A stretch of DNA of 64,000 nt from Euwallacea fornicatus (lineage: Eukaryota; Arthropoda; Insecta; Coleoptera; Curculionidae), in the NCBI RefSeq assembly GCF_040115645.1, contig NC_089545.1, positions 1,550,001 through 1,614,000 on the forward strand. The letters are read 5' to 3'. The notes under the pieces are model-generated. The model made no database searches. It was given only the letters and a program-made list of their open reading frames with translations, and was not told the DNA's origin. A program made the position numbers and the translations under genes. This document shows positions 1-13,346 of this stretch, piece by piece (the stretch's first letter is position 1; each line of letters opens with the position of its first letter).

Positions 1-1
1 A

Positions 2-82
2 ACATCCGATGGTCTGGCGACTTATCCAGAAGATATGGAGGAGGATGATTTAGGAGGCACGATTGCTGTTACTGAATATTAG
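2..82 (+). CDS. 3' end of an unidentified gene (last 26 codons)
   Basis: Frame 2 is open from the window edge to TAG at 80-82. It encodes an acidic tail that ends LGGTIAVTEY, preceded by a PEDMEEDD stretch. The codon pattern and acidity look like a genuine C-terminus rather than random AT-rich DNA, and AATAAA at 515-520 could be the polyadenylation signal. The terminal VTEY could act as a PDZ-binding motif, but that is speculation. I do not recognise the family; the rest of the gene lies to the left of the window. A chance open frame of 81 nt is possible. Confidence 0.4.
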   Translation, partial: TSDGLATYPEDMEEDDLGGTIAVTEY

Positions 83-3000
83 CGGAACATGCTGGTTCCT
101 CGTCACGGAGGAAGAGGCGACTGCTACGTGAAAAAATTTGATTGGCTAAGGCCAAGACCTAATTAAACCGAACTGAAAATTGCTACTGAAAAGTACTAAA
201 AATCTACGTAAACTGGCAAATCCCTAGGAGATGACGCTTGTTTTTTTTACATATGTATGCATATTAAAGGCACGATTCGAAAAAGAATATGTTCCTCGTC
301 GCGTCCAAAAAATCATTATTTCAGTTAAATGCAGCGTTTTTTTTTTTTTTTTAATTTTTCGTCCCAGTTTCAGAACGACTAAGGAATTTTTCAAACAAAT
401 AGTAAAAACCGCGCATTCGGGCTCTCTTTTATTTTCTCATTGAACCCCCGTCCCCTTGATGGCTCGACTATTGAAAGACAGTCATGATAAATCACCCGCA
501 TAAATACGATACTCAATAAAGCATTATAAAACCATTTAAAAATACAATTTGTCGAATGCCCCCGCGACCCAATAAAATTCCCGACCCGATCTTAACACTG
601 AAGTTAAAATAAAATGTTTATGTTATTGCTTCCTAGCTCAAATACCACTTCTGGAAAAAACTTTTCCAGACAATTTAAGGGTAATAAAAATTTGTGGAAC
701 AAACTCTGTGAGTAGAAGTAGAGTAATGGGATGTCAAACACCTCGAATGTGCCTGAAGTAACCCGCAATTTTAGCGTCAAAAATGAATCATGTGGCCCGA
801 GCTTTTGTTCCAACTATAGACGGATTACACGTTGTTGACATTATGTGAAAAATACGTGATGGATTTTTCTCTGTAAGAGATAATTTAATTAAAAGAAAAC
901 GGGACCGGTTCAATTAATCTTTTTCACGTGTTTCACTAATTATTTTCGCGGTGGTACCGCGTTCGTCACAAACTTGAGGCGAAAACTATTTCTTCCCCAG
1001 TTCGTAAACAAATTCTGTTATTTGCTGATACGAAGAACCTTTTAAAGGACTTGGGAACAAACAAGACTTTCCAATCAGCTCCCTCTATTACGTAACCCCG
1101 AATAGAATTTTAACAGCCAACCCTTATATTGCTTATGTAAGCACATGCTTTAAAGTATTTAGCATAATGGAAATTTAAATGATGAACTAATGGAAATTTT
1201 AATGCGGGCATAAAACAACTTTTTCTGTAGGCATAACGTCAGCCACACACAAAAAGTTATAGATCTAGCAATTTAGACAGCATGATGAGGTGCGGCAGCT
1301 TAATGAGTTTATATGTGGACGTTAATTTTACACGAATTTAAGTGGGATGTACATTATGAATTTTTATTTTAAATACACTCTCATGGGCGAGCGAAATACA
1401 CGAATTATTGATTGTCTTAATACGAACACAATCACGTTATTGTGAAAATGAATGGTACCGTTCTTCCGCGATAACTAACGAACTGCAAAAGATGTTCTAA
1501 AACTAATAACCGCGCATGTTACCCAGAAATTTTAGGGGGTCTCCCAACCTACCTCAGTTAAACTTATGGTAATATTGATGCGCTATATTATAATGTGCTT
1601 ATTAAAGCCATACAGGAGATTAACCTCAGGCCTTTAATCATCCCCCAAAAAGCTGAATAATAATCCATAAGGGGGATTGCATGGTTATTTAATGGAACGC
1701 AATTTAATACAACCGAACAGCGAAAATTTAATATCCTTCTCTCTGTAACAGGAAAATTTCAGGTTTTTTGTAATCATTGACTATTGTTGATATTGATTTA
1801 AAATATATGTACATATATTCAGTTGCAGATAGAGTTAGGGATACTGGGTTGACTTAGTAGATAAATATGAGGTAAAAAAACACCAACGGGAAGAAATGAT
1901 AGTAGTACTTACGATATTGATTGGTAGGTACTACTACACTATAGGCATATAAAACTAAAATTAAAGAAAAACCCTTTAAAAGAGAAAAACATTAAAAACT
2001 TCACTTTCTTCTCAAGATTTCCTATCTAACCATTACGCGTTCGACAATTAAATGTTTAAACCTCCAAATATTTTAAGAGATGCTCGGGGCATGTTTGGGG
2101 GTTATCGATATTCGCATCTTCATTAACGATCATAAAGTTAGTTCGGGTTTAACATGTCAGAAACTCATATAGGACCAGGCATTTGTAACATGTTCCTTCA
2201 CCACGACACAAGGCGGCTTCTAAACATATCGAGACAATCCATTGGACGAAAACAGAACAAAAAGTGAATGTATATTTATTTAGTGAAGTGCAGTGAGATG
2301 TTTCGTTTCTGAGATTCCAACGGTATCCCTCTCTATGTATATATCTATCCATCTCGAGTATCTCTGTCTGTACTTTGAAAATAAATCAATCATTAGGCAC
2401 CGCATCATCATTTATATTGAGTTACCAGAGGCCATAGACTCGAATCTGTATTTAATTGAAATTATGACGTCTTTCTAATTTTTAGAAAAATGTCGGTACT
2501 TTTCCACATGAATCCCATGAATATTCCCAATTCCAACTGTCTGGATCCCCTTTATTCTCAGTGGCTTCGCTTTCGCTCATCACTTGTCGAAAGGATAAAG
2601 TTTCCTTTACATGGAGAATCCTGACTATGTTAATACGTAATAACTAAGGTACCTTCTCGAATTTACCCATGTTATAGTAGCGGGTGATTGCATTACCTAA
2701 TAGATAAATATTATCTCCGTATTCTCCATTAGAGCGGTAGAACTATAATTGTAATGGAAATACGAGAGATAGGCATAAGAGCTTTTATGTCATTAGTAAG
2801 AAACAATTCACGTTTTCTTGATTTTTTACGAATTTTTTGCTCATCCACCATGCAAAAAAAAAACAGCCAAATTCACTTTATTATGCTTTTTCTTCTGTTT
2901 TGCTCTCATCTCGCAGATCCTGTACTGCTAACTTGAAGAGCCACATTGTTAATGTAGTGGTGGAATTACCGAGAACACACCTCTAAAAACATCGGATTCA

Positions 3001-6000
3001 GAGCTTCGACCGTTGCAACTGCATTGACACCAGGACCTAAATCACTTAATCCAAATCGCAGTAAATAAATAAATGTTATTTAATTAAGCTGTGCTATGTT
3101 ACATAACCGTAGCATCCCACACGAATAATTATTTAATTGCCTGTTATGACTGCAATAATTAAAATCTAAACCAAATCTCCTCTCCTGTCTGTGTTCATTT
3201 AGTACGTAATAAATTGCGCAAATCACGCGAGTTTTAATTAGATCGGCATAATGATGTTTTAAAAATCAATGACAATGCTAATTAGGAAACGGATCGCGAA
3301 CAAAAAGGGCCACTCTCCTTCGAAAGGTATACCCGTGTATCATTAACCTAAACAAACTACGTAGCTTTTTCACAGGCCTAGAATGAAGGGCACATCACGT
3401 TAAATGGAAAGTGCTTGCCGAGGTTCAAATAATCCATCATAACCATCTCTAAAATATACTTAAGGATAGAGCAATTTTGCTAATGGATTATCCTCAACTA
3501 AATTAGGTAGATAGTTTTCATATTCGTTATAGTTTTATTTGGCGGAGAGTTTACATGTTTCGGTGCTTAGTGAGATGTAGGTATCTGAAAATCGATAAAA
3601 ATGCTATACAGGATGTTTGGGTTTTAAAGCGAGTGAGGAAATCACTGGAAAGTACCAATACCTAAAGAGCGAGTTACATACGTTCTGGTAACCATAGGAA
3701 CCGAACTAAATTCGAATCTGAAGTCTGCCTGACTCATCTTTAAAGTTTACAAAAACAACCATTATGTATTTTGCTAATTTATCGTTATCTCACGGTTCAA
3801 GAAAGTCTCAAAGATAAGGAGCTTTTCCGCATTAGTTAATTACGTCAAACAAAACGAAAATAACCTTAGACTTCCATAATTAAGGGCGCACTTAAGATAT
3901 GAAATAATGAGCTTTGTTTTTTTTTTTATATAAATGCACTTGGTGCACTCCAATACGTCGGAAAGGCACTTCGATTAAATGGGAAATGTTTGCAAAAATT
4001 TTGAAAAACGGTTCGGTAAAAAGATGTCGCATAGTAATCGTCATACGTATTCACGAGTGCGGTTATTGTGTGTCATTCAAAAGTAAAACTTTCTTTGTTT
4101 TCGATATAAAATGACCTTTCCAAGGTTTCTATTCGGAAAACTCAAATTTCGCTACATATAAAAATTGTGGAAACGCGTGACTTCCAGTTATTAGTTAGAT
4201 CGCTCCTTCTTTAGGATTAATCTATTAAAACTTTATGTTCATTTGTTTTGATTTGATATATCTTCCCGTGTGATAAAAAGTTTTCAATTTATGAGTAAAT
4301 TGCATGTTCATTTTAGTTAGGAAAGTTAAAAATAGAAAAAGTTTTTCACAATAAAAAAATGTATTCAATAATTAATTAATTAAATTGTTTGTCATTTATT
4401 TCTTTAAGCATTTAATAATTTTTATTTAAAGTATTGGCAGGTAACTTTGCAATATTCGATAACTTAATGCGCACAAAATTACGAAAAATTATGATTCTTA
4501 GGGATTACCAGGACGTTACCAAAAGTTTTCCTATACAATGCTATTCTCCTCCGCATCACATGTCAACCGTCAACGAGATTCTCGCTCCCTATTGGACCAT
4601 AAATGTTATTCAAATTAACACAAATGCGCAGTTACTATGCTTTGACCGTTTGTACGCGAATATTCCCTACTCTGCTTACCAGCTTGTGACATAAAGCACC
4701 GACATAACTTAATCTGAAACAGTCTGTAATATTTACTTCAGCTGAAGTTTTGTGCAATATTTTCAGGGGCTGAAACTTTTTCAACAATAGTTATTGTTAC
4801 ATTGTCTTACCACGTTGAAAAAAATTGAAAAAAGCTACGAGAATTTGTCAGAAAGAGTAATTTCGTTAGATTTTTACCACTTTTCCTTGCTTCACATTTT
4901 CTCAACTTTTTTCAATAGTCATAATTGTCACGTGACCTGCGATGAAAATGAGAAAAGTTAGTTTCACATATATCGATATTCGCATTATTATTAAGTCTCA
5001 ACTATGGCCATGGCGTTGCACGGCGTTTCGTATAGGTAAAACTGCTCGCATGTTTCCATCTCCTTTGAATGCGTTGAAAATAAATGTTTTTCAACTAGCC
5101 ATATCCATCAGGCTGTTGACTGATTAAGACAAATCGCACCGATTTTTGTGTATTTTATTCTCACTTTAAGACATATACAAGGGGACACATGTACGTACCT
5201 ATAACATGGACAAAGAGTTGTTAAGTCTAGGTTTAATGAATACGCACGATTTCTTTGGTACACCGCGTGATTTGAAAAATAAACAAAAACTAGGAATCTG
5301 CGAGAATTTATGGAGAAGTCCACCAAGATCATAAGATACTTATCATTTAATCAGTCATTTTTAAGACCGCTCTACAGAGTTTGTTTAGTAAATAAATTCC
5401 AACCTGAATAATGCGAGGAGCTTTCAAATCTTTTCATCTGCCATGTGAATTTGTTGATAATTTTTTTGGCGTTTTAAAACTAAGGAAGGTAGTAAAAATC
5501 ATGATTTATGAGGACGATAAATATAAAATTATTATTAGTTCAGATTACTATAAGATTTTCCCATAAGAAGTCATTATTTGACGCGGCGGTATTAAAATTG
5601 TACAATATTGACCCTACGGAAATAATGGAAATTTTCAAAACCTCCTTCAAAACTCCCAACTTTTACGCGGAGTACCTGATAAAGTGGAGTTTTTTAGGCG
5701 CTCGAAATAGCCTAGAAACTTACCTCTAAAAATTTAGAAAAGTGTAACTAAACTCCGGGTAACACTCCGATCAGAAAACTAAATACGTTTCCACGAAAAG
5801 CGGGCAAGAAAATCGTACCCCGAGCGGTTTTCCTTTGGCGGAAAATTGAACGAACGCGACAGGGTTGATGCAACACAAATGTGCGCTACGATCCGCAAAC
5901 CGTATTTATATTCGCGATAACTTTGGCCTGCGCCTCGAAGATTATCATCAGTTTATCGTTCTAAATCTGCAAAAACAACCAGATAATACTTGTAATATCC

Positions 6001-7974
6001 AGAGAACACTTGCAAGATGTTTTCGGTCATAACACCCTTTTAGTAAGTGTTGCTAAGGTGATTGATTGGAATTGGAAAAGCCTTTAATTCCTTTGGTGCC
6101 AAAAACACAGAGACGGATTTATGATGTGTTTTATCGTTTTGTGGCTAAGTTATAAAAAATATGGTACTTGGATAATTGACGTTAATCGACTTAGATCTAC
6201 GCTATGACGTAAATAACGGCTCTTAACAAGAGGATGATTGCTTTTAACTGGTACTCAAAACTTGCGTAACGTGAGATATACGTAGGGCTGGCAAACTTTG
6301 ACAAACTTACCTTATTAAACTCCGATTTGATCCACTCTGATTAATTCAGGTTAGCTGTGCACCTGCCAATCGAAGGGTGGAAATTTGCAAAAACGGTAAA
6401 AATTTAAGACAATCGCAGAACTTTTATCACGAAAATGGCAGGAGGAGTAGGAATCATACGAAGATTTTGAAAAATATTGTATTTGACAATCTTAGGAAAA
6501 TGACCAATAGAGGCTTTGCATCAGCGAGCTACTATATTGCGCCTTAAGCAATTGTGGACATGGACCTTCATAACGTGTTAACGTAGAATTGAAAAAAGGG
6601 CAGAACTACTTGTGCTGGTACCGCTATCAAGTGGACGACCCTGAACGAAGAATTTTCCACTGCAATTATCTCATTGTGGATGACAGCGGCAAAAGAAGCA
6701 AAGGAAAAAGTCTCAAATTTGAAAATAACAGTAAACGACCTTACGTAATAAATAATAATTTAGTGGAAAATTCCTTAGAAAATTGCAATGGTGTGAAAGA
6801 TATACGATGTTCTTCTCAGCCTAGTTTGAAGTGCTATAGGGAATTTGCATTGAGGCTGAGCTTATGCTGTAAGCGGAACTCACAAAGCGGGCATATAAGC
6901 TAACAATCTGTTGTTAAACTTTTTTCCAATAGTTTCCTAATCTCATCTTTAAATTAACCTAAATTAACCAAAACTATAGTTTCCGGATAATTGAGTATTT
7001 AAGTTTCCTAAGTAAATCACGTCTTAAGCTTCGGTATTTCAATCTTCTGTTAATATTTGCAAAAGTCAGAAACGGGTCTGCCGCATCTTCCAACTATTCC
7101 CCTCTAACACACACAAAGAGTGAGTTCAAATAAACAAGTCCTGCACTGCAACCATTCAACTACCCCATCAAAGTGGACACTAAAAATCAATTCTAAATAT
7201 CCATTAAACCAATTTGAGTCCGCGCATTTACTAGTTTTTCAAGCTCGTTAGTTCCATAGTCCTTGCAACCCCATACTTAATTAACTTCAACCTTTCAGCC
7301 TTGTCTTTAGCTAAAGTAAATTAAACCTGTTCCTTCTCTATAGCTGAAACATTAACCCTATTTTCTTTACATTGTTCGGTAAATTAAGCCAATAGGCCTG
7401 TTTTAAGGAAGAACTTTGATGTGGTGCAGATTGAATAAAGAGAAAATAGTGTGTTGGTTCAGAATTAGCAATGAGACCTGATTTTATTATTACCAATTCC
7501 GGAGTTGCAGACGTTAGGTACCACTTTAAGATGAAGACTTTCTGACTGTTTTGGCCTAGGGGAAATTTGGACAAAAAAAACTGAAGAAAAAAACAAGAAA
7601 ATGAAAATGTTGATATTTTTAAACAGGATTTTTTCGACATACGGGTGTTTATGACTAAAAAAAATGAAAAATAAATTTTCTCCTTGCAAAATGGAAGCAA
7701 ATTCCCAGAAAATTTTTACTCTAATCTCAGCTGTGATTTATTCATGTCCCAATTACCAAGTATTCACCCTTTTTTAAGTCGAACCATAACTAACATGCAA
7801 AGGGGTAAATGAATGATCAAGTTTCATTCGAAAACGAAGTAAAACCTCCTAGGGGCAAAATAAACTTCATCCTGATGTTCCATAAACAAGTTTCAATATC
7901 GATCTAATTAAAATTTGCTAATCCGAAGTTTAGGCGCTTTGGAGCTTACCTCATTCAATAGTTTGCTATTAATT

Positions 7975-7978
<4 letters not shown>
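83..7978. other. Gene-free AT-rich DNA
   Basis: I see no exon that I can support here. The first part is probably the 3' UTR of the gene ending at 82, with AATAAA at 515-520. There are short poly-T tracts and an 18-bp perfect palindrome at 1802-1819. Small open frames such as 6589-6903 (104 codons) show no recognisable domain. Confidence 0.5.
1802..1819. repeat. 18-bp perfect palindrome
   Basis: AATATATGTACATATATT equals its own reverse complement. It is AT-rich and stands alone, so it may be chance. Confidence 0.6.

Positions 7979-8009
<31 letters not shown>
7979..8009. repeat. (TG)n microsatellite
   Basis: About 15 uninterrupted TG dinucleotides. It is followed ten bases later by a GGGA tract, so the two form a compound microsatellite. 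Confidence 0.95.
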
Positions 8010-8012
<3 letters not shown>

Positions 8013-8019
8013 GGTGGGT

Positions 8020-8061
8020 AGGGAGGGAGGGAGGGAGGGAGGGGGGGAGGGGAGGGGGAAG
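8020..8061. repeat. (GGGA)n purine tract
   Basis: Imperfect GGGA/GGGGA repeats, strongly asymmetric (all purine on this strand). The run of G tracts could in principle form a G-quadruplex. Confidence 0.9.
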
Positions 8062-10783
8062 AGAACATTTTTTATCTGCCGTTACCATCGGCAAAATCAA
8101 AATATTTCACTAGGTATTGTTGATATTTTTAGGTCATCAGTGAGTCTCATGCGGTCGAGGTACTCCCAGTAGGTATTGCCGTTGATGGGTGGTGCACACC
8201 AGATTGTCCCACGCCTTCATGTGATGCACAAAGAACTCATAACTTCAGTGCTAAACTTTTGTGCTTTTGCTACTCTCTAGACGGATATTCAAAATTTTGA
8301 AATCGTAAACTAATACATACACATCCTTGTGTTCTTTCACGAAGGGGGTTTTTGATGTCGTACAATAAAACTATCTGCATCACCATCTTTGTGGGGTCTT
8401 GCGCATTGTTAATTTTAGCTTTGAGTGAAAAAACCTTTCGTAGTGACCGTTCTTTGAGGTGTTACAATTTAATTATGTAACAACTTACTAAATCTTACCA
8501 ATTAACAGATAAGAAAGCAATACCATGAAAGGTATCTTACTCTAAGGTGTTTCAAACCACGAGAATTTTACATAGAATTTTTCGCTCTTTCAATACAGCC
8601 AAACATGAAAAATTACAGCTCATTCAAATTCAAACTGATTCTGGCTTCAAATGGTGCACAAGCCTCGACCCAGAAAGTTATCCATGAAAAGATAAAGAAA
8701 ATCACCTTGAAAGGGAAACTGAAGATTAATACCATTTTGCAGTATCAGGTTACATGATAAATTAATGCCTAGTTCATGATAATAAAGGGCGTATATCCGC
8801 AGTGAGAGTTAGAAGTTTACGAAAAACACTAAATCTAAGGAATTGAAGGGCCGAATTCTTCAATTTAGCAGCAGCATCAATCAAAATTATAAAAATTACT
8901 ATGTGGCGTATAAAGATTTTTCTTTCACTTATAATTTTCGCCTGGGAACGATTTATGTGAAAATTTCGTTAGCTCCATTTAAGTTTTTATTGCAGGCTCT
9001 ATAATTAACTAACCTCATCTAACCTGAATTAAACTTTTTTTTTTTAGAGGTGGAGAGATGCTAATAACCCGTATCAGGCCGTTGGTGGTAAGATCTAAGT
9101 TTGGTTTGGTAATGCAGAATCCACTGACAAGATATTGCAGAATACTCTCTCTAAAACCTCCTTTCCTCTTTTCACCCAGGTGCCCACTTCAGGACTCCCG
9201 TCAAACATTACTTCGGGTATCCTGAACTAACCTGAACTAAATATTTCCTTTAGGCCAGAGTAATTTTTTACAGTAAATAGATAATTTATAAATTTACAAG
9301 ATGATTTTCCTATGGATGAGGCAGAACAAGCTATCCTATATAATGTGAGTTGTAGTACTTTATATTTGCTTCCTTTGCAACGTAAATTTCTGTGTGTTGA
9401 TGGAATTCCACCATGTGGAATATGACTAAACCACAATTTTACCGTTTCATTCCCACACTAATTGGTGGTATTGAAGAGAGCCTCACAACACCCCTCAGAG
9501 ACGTCTCCACTGACCTCTGTGGTATTACGCAGACAACAGCAATATAGATTAAAATCAATATCTCAACTCAAATGTTGTGGCAGCTTTCCTGGCAGGAAAC
9601 TTCTCCACATTACAGAGAACTTAAAGCTGTAATTGATAGATGTCTAACATTTATCAATTAAGGCTAACTCATTAATTGGGGTAAAATAATAAGTCGAATT
9701 GAGGTAGATATGTTCGCTGAATATAAAGGATACTCACATGTTAAGTATCATGGAAACGCTCAAATTTGTACGCCAATATCTGTTCCTGATGGGAAAACCA
9801 CGTTTCATTCAATTTTCGACTAAAACAAAGTTGATTCTGCACACAAAAGGCAAGACATGTTGATTTATCAACACGTCAAATATTTACATGCGTATTCCAA
9901 TTTGCGATTTCACGAAGTTTGAATTTCATTTTGTATTACTTCAAAGGGAAGCTCAATTTTCCATGACGTAATTTCGCATTTTCGTCCGATTTCAACAAAT
10001 ACCTACCATGCTTTCATTCTTGAGATCAGTGACCTAATCGTGGCTTCTCGTACGAAAGTCTCCAAGAATTCTGGCAACGTTTTTCAACAAAGTTAATATA
10101 AACATGTACGAAAGGTGGATTTTCCTTACTTGAGCTGATTCTACAGCCTCGCCACGATTAAAATTTATTAGTCCTGGGAGGACAAATTCTTAAAATGGAA
10201 TGAGGAAAACCGATTTAATGAAATACGCCGAAACCATAAAACATACTAAAAGTATATTTTATTTGGTTCAAATCATAATTCTTTATGCGCATCACAGCCT
10301 TCATATCACCATTGATGCCACATACTTTTAAAATCAATATGTATCAGGAATTTCCCAGTCGTTTTTGCTTATATTATTATATACTTAGGTATTGTACCAA
10401 CAATAAAGGTAGTATCACTAATAATAAATAATCAGGAGGACTATTTTAGTTCCCAAAAGAACAAACTTTAACCGCCAAAGTTAATGCACAAAGAAGACAA
10501 CTGTTTTGAATAACAAATTAAATCAAAACGTCAGCAAATTAAGCGGCAACGGTGCAAAAAAAATTGTTTAGACAATTAAATGTATCTCTATTCTTTTTTA
10601 GCTTATTAAATTTATATGATTTGTCATTATACGCAAAGTGATTTTCAGTCGTTGCATTTTGCGACGTAACGTGAATGGTACTTTTTGCCTCGAAACAGGT
10701 GTTGCAAATGAAAGCTTAACGGTCTTCATATGAAGAAAAAAACCAAAGAACTTCTGTTAGGACCTCTGACTTTTAAGGGAGAC

Positions 10784-11014
10784 GTCAACGTGGCAACCGT
10801 GTCATCAGTCAAACCAGTTTTTTGTAACTCTTTGCTTGCTCTAGCCTTAGACTTGGATAAGGGTAAAGAATTGTATCTTGTTAGATCAGAGTCAAAATGA
10901 CAGCTTCGCTAATTGCCTAATCAATTTTTTATTACGTTTATTTTGGCTAAATTTAAGTTTAGATGGGTGTGAAGACCTGTCGCTTATGACACCCAAGTCA
11001 ACGTGGCAACCGTG
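10784..11014. repeat. 18-bp direct repeat, 213 bp apart
   Basis: GTCAACGTGGCAACCGTG occurs exactly at 10784-10801 and again at 10997-11014. It is GC-rich against an AT-rich background. It may be the remains of a tandem duplication or of one element carrying two copies. Confidence 0.7.
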
Positions 11015-11616
11015 CTTTTCGCCGAAGAGCGTTATTTTTATAAATTTTTTGTTTACGTAAACGTCAAACGCCATTTTTTTTAAGGAATTAGCAGGCACCA
11101 CTTGTATCGTGTAATACTTTGTTGCTGGCTTTATACAATTTCGCTTGTTTTTATCGATATTGTTTAGCACGTAAATCAGTAGTGTTTATTAATAAACCTT
11201 AGCAATGTATATTTAGAAAGCTTACTGGTTAACTTTGCACGAAATAATATCTTTAAAACTGTGAAATCAGGGCGATCCGGAGGTGAATGTATAGTCCAAA
11301 ATTGTCTTGGAAGCCATTTTGTCGCATCGCCACACTTTGACTGCGCAGGGAACAGTACACACTCTTCTGGTCCCTTAATCTGGACCGACCCTCACAACTT
11401 TTTCTTTTCAAGTCCTTTGCAGGGGCACTGTCTCATTATATTATGGTGAAGTTAATTGGTTTATGTCTACATGAAATATCTACCTACACGAAAATCGAGC
11501 TTAATTATTCGCTAAGATACACTAATATGAATGGCGGTTGCTTATGAGTTCAGGGAGTATGCTGGAAGTGTAGAACTTAGAGTTTTGGTGGGTATAAGGG
11601 GAAATAAGACTTAAGA

Positions 11617-11646
11617 AATATATATATATATATATGTATATATATG
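11617..11646. repeat. (TA)n microsatellite
   Basis: Alternating TA with one G interruption (TATATGTATATATATG). Confidence 0.9.
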
Positions 11647-12824
11647 TTAATCTAAAGGAGACTTATGTAATTCACAAAGCGACATTTTTCATAAACCATT
11701 TGCGCAAATACGAGTGAATCATTAGCAAAACTTGAATCATTTTTTGCCTAAGCAAGCATTGTTTAATCTCCAGATAAACGGTACACTTGAGCGCCTCGTA
11801 TTTGGTATGAGATAAACGTGTTTAAAAAGCGATTTTATAAGTTTAGGAAGACAAGTTTAAACAGTGCATTAGGTTGAGGAAGCGTTGATAATGTTTTCAC
11901 CGACAAATCGTATTTCCATTAATATATCATTTTCTTCCAATGAGCCCTTCACAGGTTTTAATTCCTCAATCTGCCGACGACTGGCATAATTTTTTTTTGC
12001 GTTTTGTGTAAGTCGCCCATAACACGTAGCTCTGAAAAGTCATAAATTCGAGCAAACTTTGATTAAAACACTTGCATAACACTAAAAGTGAGATTAATTT
12101 TACAACGTTGTTTGCCGTCTTTTGGTTGAAAAATACTGAATATTACGATTCTACATTTTAAAACAAACTGAAATAAATGAATCAACTCCCAAGTCATCTT
12201 GGACGAAGTTTAAAAAGTAACGTTACCAGTGCCACGATTTTATGTACTCGTTTAAAATTTACTTCTAGAGACGTAAATTTGAGGGAAGCTTGGTAGGTTT
12301 CAAACGGACGTTTGTGTTTAGAGTTTATTTAAAATTTATATCTAATACATTTTCAGGTGAATATCTTTGAAGGCTATATCGTAGTTCAAGCCTATATGAA
12401 AAATTTATGCATTGGGAACGAGTGACTATGTTCTCTTAACCATATGTCATGTCTATGTATGAAACTATACAAATAATCAACAAATTCTAACTCTACTCTC
12501 TATTCTAATCTCTAACTTACTTACTGATTCACATAACAAAATGAATGTCAATTTCCCAAAAATGTGTCAAAATTAATCCACTACAAAGAAACCGACAGAA
12601 TCATGAATCTTGAACTGATCTCTGTTGCCGCCTGATTATGCATCACCTCCTCATCCCTTCATGTATAAGTCGCAACTCTACTGCAAGATTTCTAGCGCCC
12701 TATAAACCCTTTTCTTCGGTACGTTGCAGTCCTGCAACCTGACACTCTATTACTTAGCAGTTGTTCTTTAAATTCCCGGGCGACGCTGGTAGTACTGTTT
12801 TAGGAGGAATTCAGGACATACATT

Positions 12825-13346
12825 TCAGAATAAAATTCCTGAATCGACGTCTTGGTGAGAGATGAAAATGTCGATAGGAGTGCGTTCTTGCTTCGCTAGT
12901 CGAGGCTGATGCTGATTGGTATATGACCGAGATGGGTGCGATGGTATCCAAAAATTTGCGTTAAGTGATTGGTTGAAATGCCCGCCAGACACCAGGAAAA
13001 CTAATATCCTGGACGCGATAGAGTTCGTTTTTTTTTGTGTTACGAATGAGCATGAGCGATAACCGCAGGTTATTGGTGATATGAGTGTTATATAAACTCC
13101 AAGTGGGGGATTCGCCCTAAGAGTTATCAGGAAAGCCCACTGAACACTCTTCCCACTTCTTACCCGGTTCCCTTTCTGCAACCGCCATCGAGCATTTAAA
13201 TGGGTGGAAATACATTTTCTGGTTTCCGATTTTTGCTCTTTAGCAGATGATTTATTGTCGAAGATAACCTCTTCTGGAAAATCTAACTTCTCAAACAGAC
13301 TAACTGTTCGAACCGCCCATTCTCCATGAAGGGACTTTGCGCGCAA
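12825..13346 (-). other. 173-codon open frame, unrecognised
   Basis: This is the longest open frame in the first 19 kb and starts with ATG on the minus strand. The translation shows no domain I recognise, no signal peptide and no transposase motif. Base composition is slightly richer in GC than the surroundings. It could be a fragment of an old mobile element or chance. I have no evidence that it is expressed. Confidence 0.15.

Larger units (their letters stand above)
8062..12824. other. Gene-free AT-rich DNA
   Basis: No supported exon. It contains an 18-bp direct repeat (10784-10801 and 10997-11014) and an AT microsatellite at 11617-11646. The small open frames are unrecognised. Confidence 0.5.

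Noticed and set aside
7915..8172. 85-codon plus-strand open frame
   Set aside because: It runs through the TG and GGGA microsatellites; no start context or homology.
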